A stretch of 64,000 bases of DNA from assembly GCA_036852015.1 (NCBI GenBank), contig JAANDG010000084.1:186001-250000 (forward strand), in the 5' to 3' direction. Source of the stretch: Pelodera strongyloides (Eukaryota > Nematoda > Chromadorea > Rhabditida > Rhabditidae). Of the stretch, positions 46,301 to 57,232 are shown piece after piece. The notes beneath the pieces are model-generated. The model did no database searches and was not told where the DNA came from. It was given only the letters and a program-made list of their open reading frames with translations. Numbering within the stretch: the stretch's first letter is position 1; each line of letters starts with the position of its first letter. Both the position numbers and the translations under genes were made by a program.

Positions 46301-47331
46301 TTCTCCAGCCTTCTAGTTCTCCAGTTGCTACGAAGAACGGTGTACTTTGTGATTTACAGTAGTTCGAGGGTCGCCTCATTTTCAGTTGTTAAATGAACGT
46401 TTAGTATACCTGGTGGGGTCATCGTCGATTGTAAAATATCATGACTACGGTACCTGACCGAACGGTTTGCCTGGGAATAACTCTGCGAGTTCTAGGTGTA
46501 AAGAAATGTGGTTTTCACAGTAATATTTCTGAAATTCCGGACATCCTGTGCATGTAAATTGACGAAAACTTTTGTCTCGTGGGCGTGCCCCTTTAACTTT
46601 AACTAAATGTTTAGTTTGAAAAATACCCCACTGAAACAAGCTGATCGGAATACTCTGACAGAAGTGAAGGATGAGGTCGGCTCCAAGGAAGACTTTATTG
46701 TCGACAAGGTTGTGTTGCCAGTTCTCACAAAGGTATGACATTTTTCTCTTAACGTGGTATGAGACATGGTTTGGGAAGTGCACACTGGTAACTGAATTCC
46801 TCTTTTACACGCAAACATATCACAATCCATGTGTCATACCGCTTCAAAATATTTGTTGAAATTTTTTGAGACCTAAATATTGCATATTCAGATCGCATCT
46901 GACAACACAAAAGCATTGTGGAACAAATTCATTATTCAACCAATGGATAAGGTGGGAGTTTAACTTTACTTTATGAGCGCCTGGTTTGTAAAATAAGTAG
47001 ATCATTATATCATTAGAACACTTCGTTTTGCTACTGTTTTGCGGTTTCAGTGTACCGTACTTTTGCTTTGTTTACGGTCAGTATGCTAAGATTCGTAAAA
47101 CGTAACATTTTGTAGTATAGAGGACACGAGGCTGTGGCGAGTGCGAGAAAACAACGCCGCGACCTCATTTGATGCGCGAAATCATCCCAGCTCACACTAA
47201 GATTCCCATTGCAGGTGGACGGATTCCTCTCGGAGCGAATTGGACGCATGAGGCAGAATGATAATCGACAGATATCAGGGAAGGGAAACGCCACAAAGGA
47301 ATCAGAAGACAGGTCACACAAGAAAGACTGA
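37311..47331 (+). CDS. Secreted-type Pro/Thr-rich protein with two chitin-binding-like Cys modules, 5' exon missing
   Basis: Twenty-three phase-consistent exons: 37311-37395, 37732-37810, 38045-38083, 38310-38505, 38790-38916, 39329-39484, 39938-40217, 40594-40682, 40910-41426, 41682-41732, 41937-41981, 42192-42287, 42857-42930, 43211-43286, 43652-43749, 44328-44448, 44656-44742, 44923-44984, 45271-45424, 45923-46029, 46615-46732, 46892-46951, 47215-47331; about 944 codons. The first Cys module (YRQC, VVPCPPETYFHPIDRVC) has the C-x9-C-x12-C spacing of peritrophin-A/chitin-binding type 2 domains. The second (TGCRPYSPC, SMYLQC, ERLCPDT, DHC) lies near two-thirds of the length. Between them is basic and Thr-rich sequence (KTTTTERPSTS), TTTTTSRP-type and Pro-rich linkers. 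The C-terminus is helical and charged. No signal peptide exon was found in phase. It is probably an extracellular matrix or cuticle protein; the function is inferred. Confidence 0.75.
39149..39276. repeat. Repeat family E, hairpin
   Basis: GGGGTTTCCAAGTATCCC at the left and CATACTTGGAAACCCC at the right form inverted ends; the inside contains AAACCTGCAT and AAGATACTGTAAATG. A relative lies at 54838-55072 and fragments lie near 31575. It is intronic. Confidence 0.7.
39659..39810. repeat. MITE family A copy
   Basis: Termini TTAAAGCGAAGTATCGGCCG and GACAGTATTTCGCTTTAA, intronic. Confidence 0.85.
40244..40408. repeat. MITE family A copy, right tip lost
   Basis: Left end TTAAAGCGAAATACCGACAG; the right arm CGATGCGTTTCAAAAACCGG stops at CCGGTGAATG without the terminal TTTCGCTTTAA. 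It starts 27 bases after the preceding splice donor. Confidence 0.85.
42085..42170. repeat. Two related GC-rich palindromes
   Basis: GTGCCACAGCTGCGAGGCAC is followed by CGTCGCGATGTGCC, a 10-base loop, and GGCACATCGCGACG, a perfect 14-bp stem. The two hairpins share the CACAGNTGCG..GGCACATCGC core. It lies in an intron of the secreted-protein gene. Confidence 0.8.
42400..42600. repeat. GGTCACC/ACCAAATGG palindromic repeat
   Basis: Alternating TTGGTGCCACTTGGTGAC and GGCCACCAAATGGTCACC motifs in opposite orientation give an imperfect hairpin. A relative is at 43015-43150. Confidence 0.6.
43015..43150. repeat. Second GGTCACC-type palindromic repeat
   Basis: AGTCACCAAGCCAAGTGG, CGTGGCCATGTGGTGCCC and TTTGGTCACGGTAAGGCC resemble the motifs at 42400-42600. 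It is intronic. Confidence 0.55.
43325..43489. repeat. MITE family A copy
   Basis: Termini TTAAGCGAAATACTGGCCG and GCTGGTATTTTGCTTTAA. It starts 38 bases after a splice donor of the secreted-protein gene. Confidence 0.85.
45120..45256. repeat. Degraded MITE family A copy next to an exon
   Basis: The right arm CGTTTCAAAACCGGTTG..GTCGCTTTAAA is recognisable; the left arm keeps only GAAACGTGTAGG. Its end is about 15 bases from the exon starting at 45271. Confidence 0.6.
46086..46265. repeat. MITE family A copy
   Basis: Termini TTAAAGCGAAATACCGGCTG and GGCCGGTATTTTGCTTTAAA with typical inner arms, intronic. Confidence 0.9.
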
Positions 47332-47522
47332 GGATCAATTTATATTACAGAAGATTCACGGATTGGTAGGTGAAATGGTCCACCCTGTTCCCCGAACAGT
47401 AGTTTTACTTCCCAGAAGAACTGTTTATGCCGATTTCAAAAATTCTATGCGTTGAAAGCTCCTATGACGAGTAACGAGTACTCATCTAATAAGAAAGCTT
47501 GATTCATAAATAACACTAATTT

Positions 47523-47528
47523 AATAAA
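47523..47528 (+). terminator. Poly(A) signal of the secreted-protein gene
   Basis: AATAAA about 190 bases after the stop codon. It is the best placed signal downstream. Confidence 0.5.
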
Positions 47529-48261
47529 AGCAATCGTCTAATAAGTTTAATAATTAACGTCTTTTGTCATGTTTAATAAATTATAGTAACATGTGAGATT
47601 CACGATTATTGACCGGTTAATTTCTACATTGCTCCATATTCATATTGTATAATACATGTTGTGTGCCATCGTTTTATGTTCGCAGTCATATCAAATGTGC
47701 ATTTCCTAATTTTCATATGATTTTCTTGTCTTTCTACGAACATCCTAACAAGGGAATAAGGAGCCATAGCTATAACACATTTTGTAGATAATCTAACTTT
47801 GAAATGTTTTCTTCCTAAAAACGATAGCTCGTGTTTTTTCCAAAAGATCCTTTATTGCATTGCTACTATGCCAGTAGAGTAGTTAGCAATCAATTGTAGT
47901 TAGTAAACCGCACGGCATGCCTCATTATCCCCTTATAAGATGAAAAACTGTATTTTTTCCCCATAGCGAAATGTAAAGACGTGACGGTAGCCGGTAGCGA
48001 CCACATCTGTTCCAACGGTCTTATTGTAGGTACCCTATTATAGAGATAAGGCAGACCTAGCTAGGTTGATTAGAACACATCTAATAAGAAAAGCTTCATC
48101 ACAATATTATTTTCCGACTACATTATGTACATCTTTTATGTATATCCTTCAGTTGTCTAGATATTCTATGAAAGAGCTCTAACACATCATTTTTGCGACT
48201 TACATTATCGAGTACTGTAATTCCGCTTGAAAATCTACTTGTTTTCTCTCATATGACAGGT

Positions 48262-48350
48262 ATTTCGCACTCGTTTTATTTTATTATTTTTTTTTGTTAC
48301 AATAAATGTGATAAAATATTTTTTATTAACAATTACGGCCCAACAAAGAA
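48262..48350 (+). repeat. Dispersed ~85-bp repeat
   Basis: CGTTTTATTTTATTATTTTT, GTTACAATAAATGTGATAAA and TTACGGCCCAACAAAGAACA recur in the same order at 57233-57310. One copy abuts the LTR-like sequence that follows. Confidence 0.75.
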
Positions 48351-48351
48351 C

Positions 48352-48450
48352 ACAAGGTTGGAGGTGTTAGGTATTACGGTATATACCTAAGAATTATTTA
48401 TATGTGTAGTTTGTTACTATAATGTGTTTAGTTAATCACTCACATTTGCT
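48352..48450 (+). repeat. LTR-like fragment related to the FARSA-intron retroelement
   Basis: GGAGGTGTTAGGTATTA, ATACCTAAGA.TTATT and GTAGTTTG follow the order of the first ~80 bases of the LTR at 23808, again preceded by a purine-rich tract. Similarity fades after about 48440, so it is a diverged LTR or a relative. Confidence 0.55.
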
Positions 48451-48858
48451 CACTGATCTTTTCGTCCTTAGTGATCAGTGGAACACACTATGTCTTGCCG
48501 TTGGCAAATTATCTAATTGCGACTACCCGCAAGTTATTAGTGTTTATATTATTGGTGTTTGATCAGCACGTCCCAATTCATTATCGTTGTACATATTTGT
48601 TGTGGCTTATGTTGGATTTATTGGTTCCTTGAGTTTCACCAGCGTTTGCTTTGAAATAAGTTGCCGCTTGTCTGCCGCTTTGTCTGTCGCTTTCCAAGCT
48701 AAAACCCGACTACCCGACAAAAGAGTGAATTCTCATCATTTCATTTCACGTCACCTCTTCCGTGTGGAATTCTCACTAGGAAGTTACCCCAAGATGAAAT
48801 GCCCCATAACCATAAATATACAAACCCTTGATTAATGATCGTGACTATCGTAACCATC

Positions 48859-49831
48859 GGGATTAGGGAGGGTACTAAACCCGGCCCGGCCCTCCGGCCG
48901 TACCGTAGTTCCGGCCCGTATGCGTGTCGCGTCGGGGCCTCGGGGCTCACTTCTGTGATTTAAAAAATGTAGTCAATATACAAAATTAGAAAATAAATTA
49001 AATTAAAAGCATATTCTCTCGTGTTTGTGACTTAGTTAACTGGAAAAAGTTCTATAGTAATCCATTAGGTAGCTTTCCATTGAATTGTTTCTATTTTTGA
49101 AATTATGCACCATTTTACGTCCAAATTAAATTATGGGCGTTGAGATTTTACCGAGAGCGAGAGTGCTCTAACTTTTGGGAAAGCATCATAAGCTAAATTT
49201 CCAAATGTGGTTTCTTTGATTTTTTTTCGAATAGTTTGACGGCGCTTTGTATCAGCGATATCTGACTGCAAAACACCGACGACCGACTCTCATAATTTCT
49301 TACGGGAGAGGTTCCTAGGGAATGGCGTCATGCTTTTGTCTCCCCATTATCAAAAAAACCATCCAAGACGACAATCCTTAATTAATTGTAATCCTAATTA
49401 TGTAATGCTTAAGCTGGGTTACACCGTTGCACACAACTTTTGAAGGTAGCGCATCTGGTTTTCCTAGTTCCCAGTCACGTATGGCTTGGTTTATCACAAC
49501 ACGTGTTCTAATCCTCACAATATCATGATGATTCATATATTGAAAAAGTGAGATCCTGGTCCTGGATTGTGTATTGGGTGGAAACTCAGAACTGGAGAGT
49601 GCTCCTCATAAGAAAACAGCAGAAGTGGCGTCATAATGGATTTCTATTACATTTTCCCATTTTGAGCAAAAAGTATTCTTACTATCAACCTGGGAACTCC
49701 ATACAAAACTTTGTTACTTATTTTCTTAATTACATGAATTTTTAATCCATAAATGAGCCGCGACGCGACACGCACACGGGCCGTACGGCCGGAGGGCCGG
49801 GCCGGGTTTATAGTACCCTCCCTCGGGATTA
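48859..49831. mobile_element. Non-autonomous DNA element with GC-rich inverted ends
   Basis: The left end 48859-48948 and right end 49755-49831 are inverted copies sharing AGGGAGGGTACTA, AACCCGGCCCGGCCCTCCGG and GCGTGTCGCGTCG. The roughly 800-bp interior is AT-rich and encodes nothing recognisable. The GC-rich tips stand out sharply from the surroundings. Confidence 0.8.
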
Positions 49832-49943
49832 CCACTTTTGTTTCAAATTTTCAACGCTGTGCCGTTAGGACTTGTAAGCACATCGTGTTAATTCAGGTAC
49901 CTGCTTGTGGGTGTGGATAATTTGCCTATTGCAATTTGCCTTT

Positions 49944-50190
49944 TCGGTGCTGGCGAGCGGACCGAGATAGCTCTTTTGGTTCTTCATCGGAGGTCAAACG
50001 AAAAAGAGGGGGTGCTTTATTAAATAGTTAGACAAGCATTCGACTAAACTACCGTGTAGCGTTCCAGTACATATTGCGCTAACTTGTTTTAACTTCTCCA
50101 AAAAGAATAATTCAAATCGGTTACGTTTGAAGAAAATTATTTTAAATTTTGAGTGCTGTCGGCAAGTTTTTTTTGTTTATATATATTTTT
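49944..50190 (+). repeat. Repeat family R copy 3, truncated
   Basis: GGTTCTTCATCGGAGGTCAA, CATTCGACTAAACTACCG and CTAACTTGTTTTAACTTCTC match the 10788 copy closely. The 3' part of the family is missing. Confidence 0.8.
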
Positions 50191-50230
50191 TTAAAGGGAT
50201 CAATCGGCCTAGTTTTGCTGTTTCTGAATT

Positions 50231-50469
50231 TTGTCGAGTACGACGACAGTTGTCGCTGATTCCACGGTTGTCGCTGATTCCACGGTTAATACCATTATAG
50301 ATGCTATTGGGCAATTCGATGAGGTATTGCCATTTATTTTAAAACTTTTCTATTATGTTCATAGTCTATGTCTATGGTTAGTCCCATTGCGAAAAAGACG
50401 GTATCGGGTATTACACTTTTTATTTCATATAAAGCAATTTCAAGCAAAGAAACAACCTTTTTTTTTGCG

Positions 50470-50512
<43 letters not shown>

Positions 50513-51888
50513 CTGTTCGTATTTTTTCCTCTATTTTCACTGGTCATTGTCATGGCCTCTTTCTAACAAACATGTAAACAGTAAACAACGTCATTATGCA
50601 AGTTGAACGTTGTTTACACACATTTGCGTAATCGTTGTGCATATTTTATTTTGTATGTTTTAGGATCATCACTGTATTATCGTGGTAGAGCAAGTGGAGT
50701 CTCTGTCGAAGAACTTTCTCACTTCGCTCATATCTCTTGTCTACCACGTTCGCTTCTGCGTCTATGTGTCTCTGCTTCTTTGTATCTCCACCAACACGTC
50801 AGTATTCTCATCGCACTGCAGTCTGGATTCTCTCGATCTCCTGGACATCAAAATATATAAGTATGTTTTGGTTCAGTTTCGTATGTATTATGTATTGTAC
50901 TCCGGCACACAAATTGGTAATTTATCCTGACTTTTTTAGTATCGACTCGTCTGTGAATATATGTTCGGATATTATGAAAATAGTGTCACAGCTGGAATTC
51001 AATGATGCCACCCCCTTTGCGGTTTGCGGGAGATTTTTTGCTGCGGCTACGCCTACGGTTTGAGGTATTTATCGATGTTGGCTATTTATTCTCAGATTAT
51101 TTGCTAGAATACGGTTCTTTTAATTGAATTTTAGAACTTTTCTGTCATTTTAGTTGGGAGATTTGTCAGCTTTGGAACTACGGAAGAATCTTGTATTTGC
51201 TATCTCGCATCATTTCTTGGAAAGCCCACTGTGGATGTTTGAGGTGGTTTTTTTATCTATTGTCTAACATCCCACAACAGTCAGCGTTTATTACGGTGAT
51301 CTGGCTCTGTAATAAATCTGGCACTCGTGAACTATATCCCGAGATAGAGCACGAGAGTACACGATTGAAAAGTTACGTCAACGTTAAAACTATAAAAGCA
51401 GTTTTATAATACGAAACAATTTGATGAATATGTGGAGGATTATAATGCGCTACTGGGGTCAAGGTCGAGGGACGTGCACCATAAAATTCAAGAGAATCGT
51501 GACTTGTTTTGGAATAATAATAATATTGTTGTGTACGTTATTATTTTGTGTGACTTGACAATTAACTCCACTAGAAACGTGGGTAGTAAATAGAGAGGGA
51601 GAGATAGTGTTCTACCGTGAATGAATGGATAATTGGTATAATATATGTTTTTTTAGTGTTGCCCCAAATGCGCCTTGACTTTTTCAGTCAAATTCATGTA
51701 ACGCTTATTCTAGAAGTGTTACAGAGTATTTTTTTCTGGCAAGCTGAATAGTTTTTTCTAAACAGTTCATTTCAGCGAGTGGCGTCACATGCTACGCGAA
51801 ATGCCGTTAGATCTTTTGGAAGTGGAAGGAATCGGCATGTCAGAGACTGGAAACCAAGATTCAGGGTCTGAAATCGGCCGTGGAAAAG
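50231..51888 (+). CDS. ORC3-like origin recognition subunit, fragment
   Basis: Six phase-consistent exons: 50231-50323, 50664-50860, 50940-51057, 51154-51243, 51402-51463, 51776-51888. The segment IIVVEQVESLSKNFLTSLIS followed by VSLLLCISTNTSVF resembles the ORC3 stretch in which an acidic phe/val-rich strand and EsF.. motif precede a L.LIFGIATS strand; ATPFAVCGRFF and LRKNLVFAISHHFLESP follow in the expected order. ORC3 is an AAA+-like, non-catalytic part of the complex that binds replication origins in the nucleus. The exon at 50231 contains an 18-bp tandem duplication (GTTGTCGCTGATTCCACG). Neither the start nor the end could be resolved; after 51888 the only acceptor seen gives an immediate stop in phase. 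Assignment to ORC3 is tentative. Confidence 0.45.
50473..50513 (+). repeat. Poly(T) tract
   Basis: About 40 uninterrupted T residues in the first intron of the ORC3-like gene. It could be the A-tail of an inverted retroposed element, but no body is recognisable. Confidence 0.9.
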
Positions 51889-53841
51889 GTATTAAATTTT
51901 TTAGAGTTTGTAATTCTTGTTATATGGAGAATCTATGTAAATAGGAAAATAATAAGACAATTTGGGGTCCTTTCTCTCTATTTGAAAATTTGAAGTTTAG
52001 GTGATCTGTTTGTTGTTTCTGTAAGCTAAAATCATCGCTTTCAGCAATCGATGAACGATGAATGTTTGGCGTCGTCATTAAAATTATTGGAATTGGACAA
52101 CAGATCGAAGCCGCTTACACCGAGTCGATAGAAGACTGGCATATCTGCGGCTGATTACAGAAGAAGGATACAGAAATGCAGGACGGCAGGAAGAATGACG
52201 AAACATATTTAGTAGGTTTTGGTGGTGGTCTAAGACGTGGAAACCATTGACTTGCGCTTTGGTTGCTGTTTTTAACAGTATTTTTGGCTTTACTACTAGG
52301 TCTTCTTATTGTTAGGGCGTAATTAGTGTGATCGCCTTACACAGAACGAATGCACCTTTTCTGAATGGGGGAGAAGATGGGGATAACGTGAATCAGCGGA
52401 TAATGACAAAGACAACTTAGGCAAATGTTCACATTCTGGGTGGCACGCTTACTCATATCGCCGCGGCCGCTGTGTCTTATCGCGTGAGGCGCACCTATCT
52501 TGCCTCCTGCAACGTGTTTCTTTAGGCAAGGCAGGGACTTGTATCCGAGCTGGACAATCTATTTAAGTCGACACTTGTGTCATGGAGAACATTCCCGGTT
52601 GTTGCTTGCTAGTTCACGTGCTATAATAAGAAATAAGAAAGAGGTACGCTTATTGTGAGCTTTGATTGAAATGTAAGTCGGGATATGGGTACTGTATATC
52701 CATCCTCCATGTGCGTAGGAAACACAACCGATCCTGTTTTCCGAATCATCCACTTTTTTTGTCTCCACGTCTCCAATTTTTTTCAAATACATGAAACTAA
52801 TTGTAAGTCCGATGCCGATCCCTTTTTAAAGATGCATCCTGTTGTTTTCGTTTCATTTTTTATCTTTTAGCACTCCGATAAGCGTCTAATCGTCGGTGCG
52901 AACTGTGCTTCGAGAATTTGCACAAAAGACAGAAGACGTATTGCTGAACGATGATGTAAGTCTAGTTTATTTTGAGTATTGTTTGTAAACAGGGATACTT
53001 TGAAACGCGTAACGATTTAACAAATTATTTACTGTGGTATTTTAAAGATAAAATAAGCTCTATAGAACTTGTATGTTCCATACTCCATTTTTTAGACATA
53101 CTGCCCTAGAACCTAGAAATATATCCATCTATCTATCATAAGTGTGTTTGCCGGGATGATTAGTTGTCTTCTCCCTTTGTCCCGTTTTACATTATTGGCC
53201 ATTTGAGGTAATATGAATCGCCGCTGCTGTGATTAGTCTTTTTGTCATTTGTCATTTTGTTTTACCGAATTAGTTTGTTAATAATAAAAATATTGTCTTA
53301 ATTTGCTGATATATGTGTATATATTGAACTGCGTACTCAAGTCGCATTGCTTTCTTTTCTCGTTTTTTTATTGTGTTGTCTTTTTGTGCTTTGTTTACTC
53401 GTCGAGTACCTTTTCTAACAAATTTGCAGCGTAGTGGTTGTGGGACTGAGGTGTGGTTAGCGAGTGGCCTGTTTCACGAATTTTGAGAGTAAAGCGGTAT
53501 TATGTGTGGTTTGTTAAACATGCTGAAAATCTGCTTTCTCATATACTATATGCAAGCGTCTGTACCTATTTACCAAATAATAAACATAAACCATAAGACG
53601 CATGCATTATCTGGGAATGAGAATGCAGTTGTCCAGCATGCGTTTCACGAATCGCATTTTATACCCCCCTTTAAACAGCACGTATATAAGCGAAGGTCCA
53701 TTCATCTGTCCGTTGCCCATTTATATACGTACTGCTTGCCTACACCGACCTCAGGAACAGTTGTAGATAGAGGATGGATGGATTGGGTTTGTATTATTTT
53801 ATAAACCAAGTACTCTTTTAGTTACTTACCCGAAAACCGAC
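51889..53841. other. Unresolved region after the ORC3-like exons
   Basis: Two exon-like pieces occur here. One follows an acceptor at 52045 and reads LASSLKLLELDNRSKPL in a frame that does not join the preceding exon. The other ends at a good donor at 52955 and reads VRTVLREFAQKTEDVLL. A degraded MITE A lies at about 53490-53680. I could not build a consistent gene from these; they may be the rest of the ORC3-like gene. Confidence 0.3.
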
Positions 53842-54748
53842 ATGCCACTCTTCAGGTTTGATTCCTCGGGAGAATTGCAGACAATCGAGGTGAGGGTTGA
53901 GTTTATCCTTTTTTAAGTTGCAATGTTGTGTCGGAGATCGGTCAGGAAGCAAACTATATTTTTTTACGTTTTCCTGCATTTTTCCTCTGGTAGATCCCAA
54001 TGGGACCCAACGTGCCTGAAAGTCAGGCTCACTTACATTTCGAACTTCGTTTTTAGCATGACTCTGAAATTCGAAGAGAAGAAATGAGGAGGATAAAGCA
54101 GTGGATCCGGACCTCATTTTCGGTCATTGGTTTGGTTTGGAGTCGTTGTCCGACGACCAGCTGTGGTCGACACTACCCGTAGTTGCGGTTACTCGGACAG
54201 GGAAACGAGGGACAACCTTATTTTTCCAGGTGAGTAAAAATTAATTGCGTAGTTTTGAGCACTTAGTATCAGTTGATTATTTCAGCTCATTGGTATTTTG
54301 CTCAAACGCCGTTTCACGTATTATAAATTATAAATAAGATGGGATTTGGTGCATTTAATTTTTTTCTATCATTACCTTACCTTATCCGTCGGTTTTCAGG
54401 ACGAAAGGACGTGCGAGGACGCTAGAGAGGTGATGCAGAAAGTTCCCTTCCTCAACAACTGGCTGTTAATCGAAGATTCTCCTCTAAAGCAACCGGGTAT
54501 GTTAAAGCGAATATGTAGGCACTCAAAATGCGCAAAACAAAGCGAAACTAGCGTTTCCATACCAGACATGTATCTAAATAGACACTTTTTTCTATTGTTT
54601 TTCAGACCCGAAACCTATTTGCTTGCACACCGTAGACGCTTTCTTCTGCCCGAACTTCACGAATAGCACTACTTTGCAAAAGATCTTCCCAACCGCCTTT
54701 AGCACATCCGTTCGGACTTGTGCCCAATTGTTCGGTTTACTTACTTAA
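53842..54748 (+). CDS. Unrecognised 146-aa protein
   Basis: Four exons, 53842-53889, 54077-54229, 54400-54496 and 54606-54748, join in phase from an ATG to a TAA. The protein starts MPLFRFDSSGELQTIE and contains DPDLIFGHWFGLESLSDDQL, VVAVTRTGKRGTTLFF and NNWLLIEDSPLKQPDPKPIC. No signal peptide, membrane helix or known catalytic motif is seen. The mix of hydrophobic strands and acidic patches looks globular. The acceptor of exon 2 (TTCGAAG) is weak, and further upstream exons cannot be excluded because the frame is open before the ATG. I do not recognise the family. Confidence 0.45.
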
Positions 54749-54837
54749 AGTTTAGTAGTCGGTCGTATGCTAATGAACAAATTGGATGCTACGTGTTGTT
54801 TCATAAGTGGATATTGCTTTCTCAATTATTTCTTTTA

Positions 54838-55072
54838 TGGGGTTGCCCAGTATGCCAAAAACCGTGTTTTCCTTCCAAATATCAATTGCAAAATTAATTC
54901 TGCGTAATTATGGCACATCCGCATTATAGAAAATCCGCCAAAAGCTAATCATTTCTTGAACAATTGGTCCCGTGGAGATCGGTCGTAAAAACGGTCGTGT
55001 AGTGCCAAGATACGGTAAATGTTTCGATGCTTGGAAAGGAAAATCGGCCATACTTGGAAACCCCATAAATTG
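54838..55072. repeat. Repeat family E, longer copy
   Basis: GGGGTTGCCCAGTATGCC, CCAAGATACGGTAAATGTTT and CATACTTGGAAACCCCAT match the hairpin at 39149 with an extra internal segment. Confidence 0.7.
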
Positions 55073-56252
55073 ACTCACTTCAGCTCTGTTTGCTCCTTCA
55101 AATTCGGAAGGACTCAAGACGCGGTCGACGCGTTTTATTCTGCAAGATACCAGACCGTGGAGCAGAGACCTATATTGGTTCTGTTTGGACGCAAGCCCGA
55201 TCCAGAAAGAGACGTAGAGAATGAAATGGATCCGCCTGGTAAGTTAGAAATGTCTTTATTTCTGTTCTGTCAAAAACACGTCGCTTCGCAATTGTTATGA
55301 ATATGAACCTGTCAATTGCTGAGTTTGATCTCTTATTGTAGGATGCGCTGAAGAAGGCTGAAGAACTTGCACGCTATTCTGAATGGTGATCGTGCGCACT
55401 GACTCCCTTTGTGCTCCCGAACTACATGTAAGCGCTATTTCGTTTTCCGCCGTCGGCCACCAGGGAAATGACTCACCTTTTTTTTAGTCTATAATCAATA
55501 TTTAATGATTTTCTTTTCTGGTTATCAATTTTTGCCGTTACTTTATTGGTTTTTTTCGTTTTTAAGCTAATTAGTAGTGAATATATTTAGCTGTTTAATG
55601 TTTCTGACTTACGCTCAGCCATTTTTCTTGCTTTTATTGCCGAGCCAGCAACAATTTACATAGTAAGCTCAGGCATTGTGTTGCACTATAAATTATAATG
55701 GTAGCAGGCAGCAGGCCACATCTCATCAATGAAAACAGTTCGTTGTTGACAAGGTTAGTCTGTTAGAACAACCTTTGTGTATGATCACTTTATTCAGACA
55801 CACAATGAAAGCTCGAGTACATTTACGAAAGAGAATCATTTTTGGGGCGTGTTACTGCTAGTTGATGTTCTGCTCGTTCCATTAAAGGGCGCTGTTGAGC
55901 CTGAGCAAAGGTGGGCGGAGCCTCAGAATGGTCTGAGCTTATAAATACCCGTTGTAATACCCCACTATCTAATTGCTAAGAGCACGTTGGTATCCGTGTT
56001 TTTTGGTCTACGTCTCTCCGTGTTTTTTTTATGCTATTCCAGGCTGTGTACTGCGGGTTGTTAACTTGTCTCTCTTTCCTTTGGCGTGTCATTTAATTGT
56101 GTGATCCTTCAAGCTTGCCTAACTTTTTTAGAAAAGTTGTTTTAATAGGTGACCGGTGACGGGTGCGTACCTGCATTGTTACTATTAAGCAAACTTTTCG
56201 TGTGTGTGTGTTCATTCTCTGCCAAATGTCGTTTTTGTCGTTTGCCATCTCA

Positions 56253-56478
56253 TAGAGTATTTATGTTACACTTTCGCGCGAATTCGCCGCGAAAGTACCA
56301 TTCATGTTCACTTTTCCATTTCGCGCAGTTTTAAATTAGCTGTGTGCAAAACACACAGCTGTACGTAAATTTCTTACTGTATGTAAAATTCCACTAGTTT
56401 CGCATTATAGAAACTGCAATAACATGGATGACACTTTCGCATGCGAAAGTGTGCGAAAGCATAAATAAATACTCTATT
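56253..56478. repeat. MITE family C, short copy
   Basis: Termini TAGAGTATTTATGTTACACT and AGCATAAATAAATACTCTA. The inner TTTCGCGCGAATTCGCCGCG and TTTCGCATGCGAAAG are shared with the 2036 element. Confidence 0.85.
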
Positions 56479-57232
56479 ACCGTTGACAACAACCGTGGTG
56501 CTTTATATCTGTTCCCAGCTATATGTACCGTAGCCTGCGTGCCGGTGAGCGTCCTGTGTGAAAAGATCCTCTAAATATGGTCGAAATTTATTCTCGTGTT
56601 TCTGGATCATAATTTTTGTGAATATGTTTGAACTTAAGTATCCTCCTATTCAGGATGCGTACATCCTGTCGTTGATGTAATATATTTTGTGAGCAGGTGC
56701 TCGTCTCTATAGGTACCTTTGCAGCTCATTCCTACTTTGTAGTTTATGGCTTATGCGACCTCGTTATTTAAATGTCTTTCCTTTTTGCATGCTTATCTTG
56801 ACGCTTTTGTAATAAACTTTTACCTTATTCATTTTCAAGTTTCTATATAAGTGGACTTCCGTCCCTATTTGATATTTGATTATATTGTGATTATGCTATT
56901 GTGATGTCTTGTTGTATCCGTCCTTAGCAATAAGTAGATGCAGGTGCAGGGTAAAGTATACGAACCTGGACGGGTTTGCTTTTGGAATTAAGTTAACATT
57001 ATAAACTTATGTTTAACTTTAACTTTAACATTTAAGTTGTTGTTCTGTTAACTGATATTTCCGCCTGCTCGTTTGCCGTACATTTATTTATGTAACTTTT
57101 GATTTGTGTGTTTTTATTTGCCGATTTGCATTGAGTTCTCTCGGTGAACTTCACACATATATTATATTCGTTTTAGACATGAGTACCAATGCCGAAGTGA
57201 AGGAGAGAAAGGGATCTACCGAATCCAATTCA

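Larger units (their letters stand above)
47332..50230. other. Intergenic region, repeat-filled
   Basis: No gene recognised. It carries the 3' end of the upstream gene, a repeat with an LTR-like start at 48352, a 1-kb element with GC-rich inverted ends, and a third copy of family R just before the ORC3-like exon. The bases between these are AT-rich without features I can name. Confidence 0.5.
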
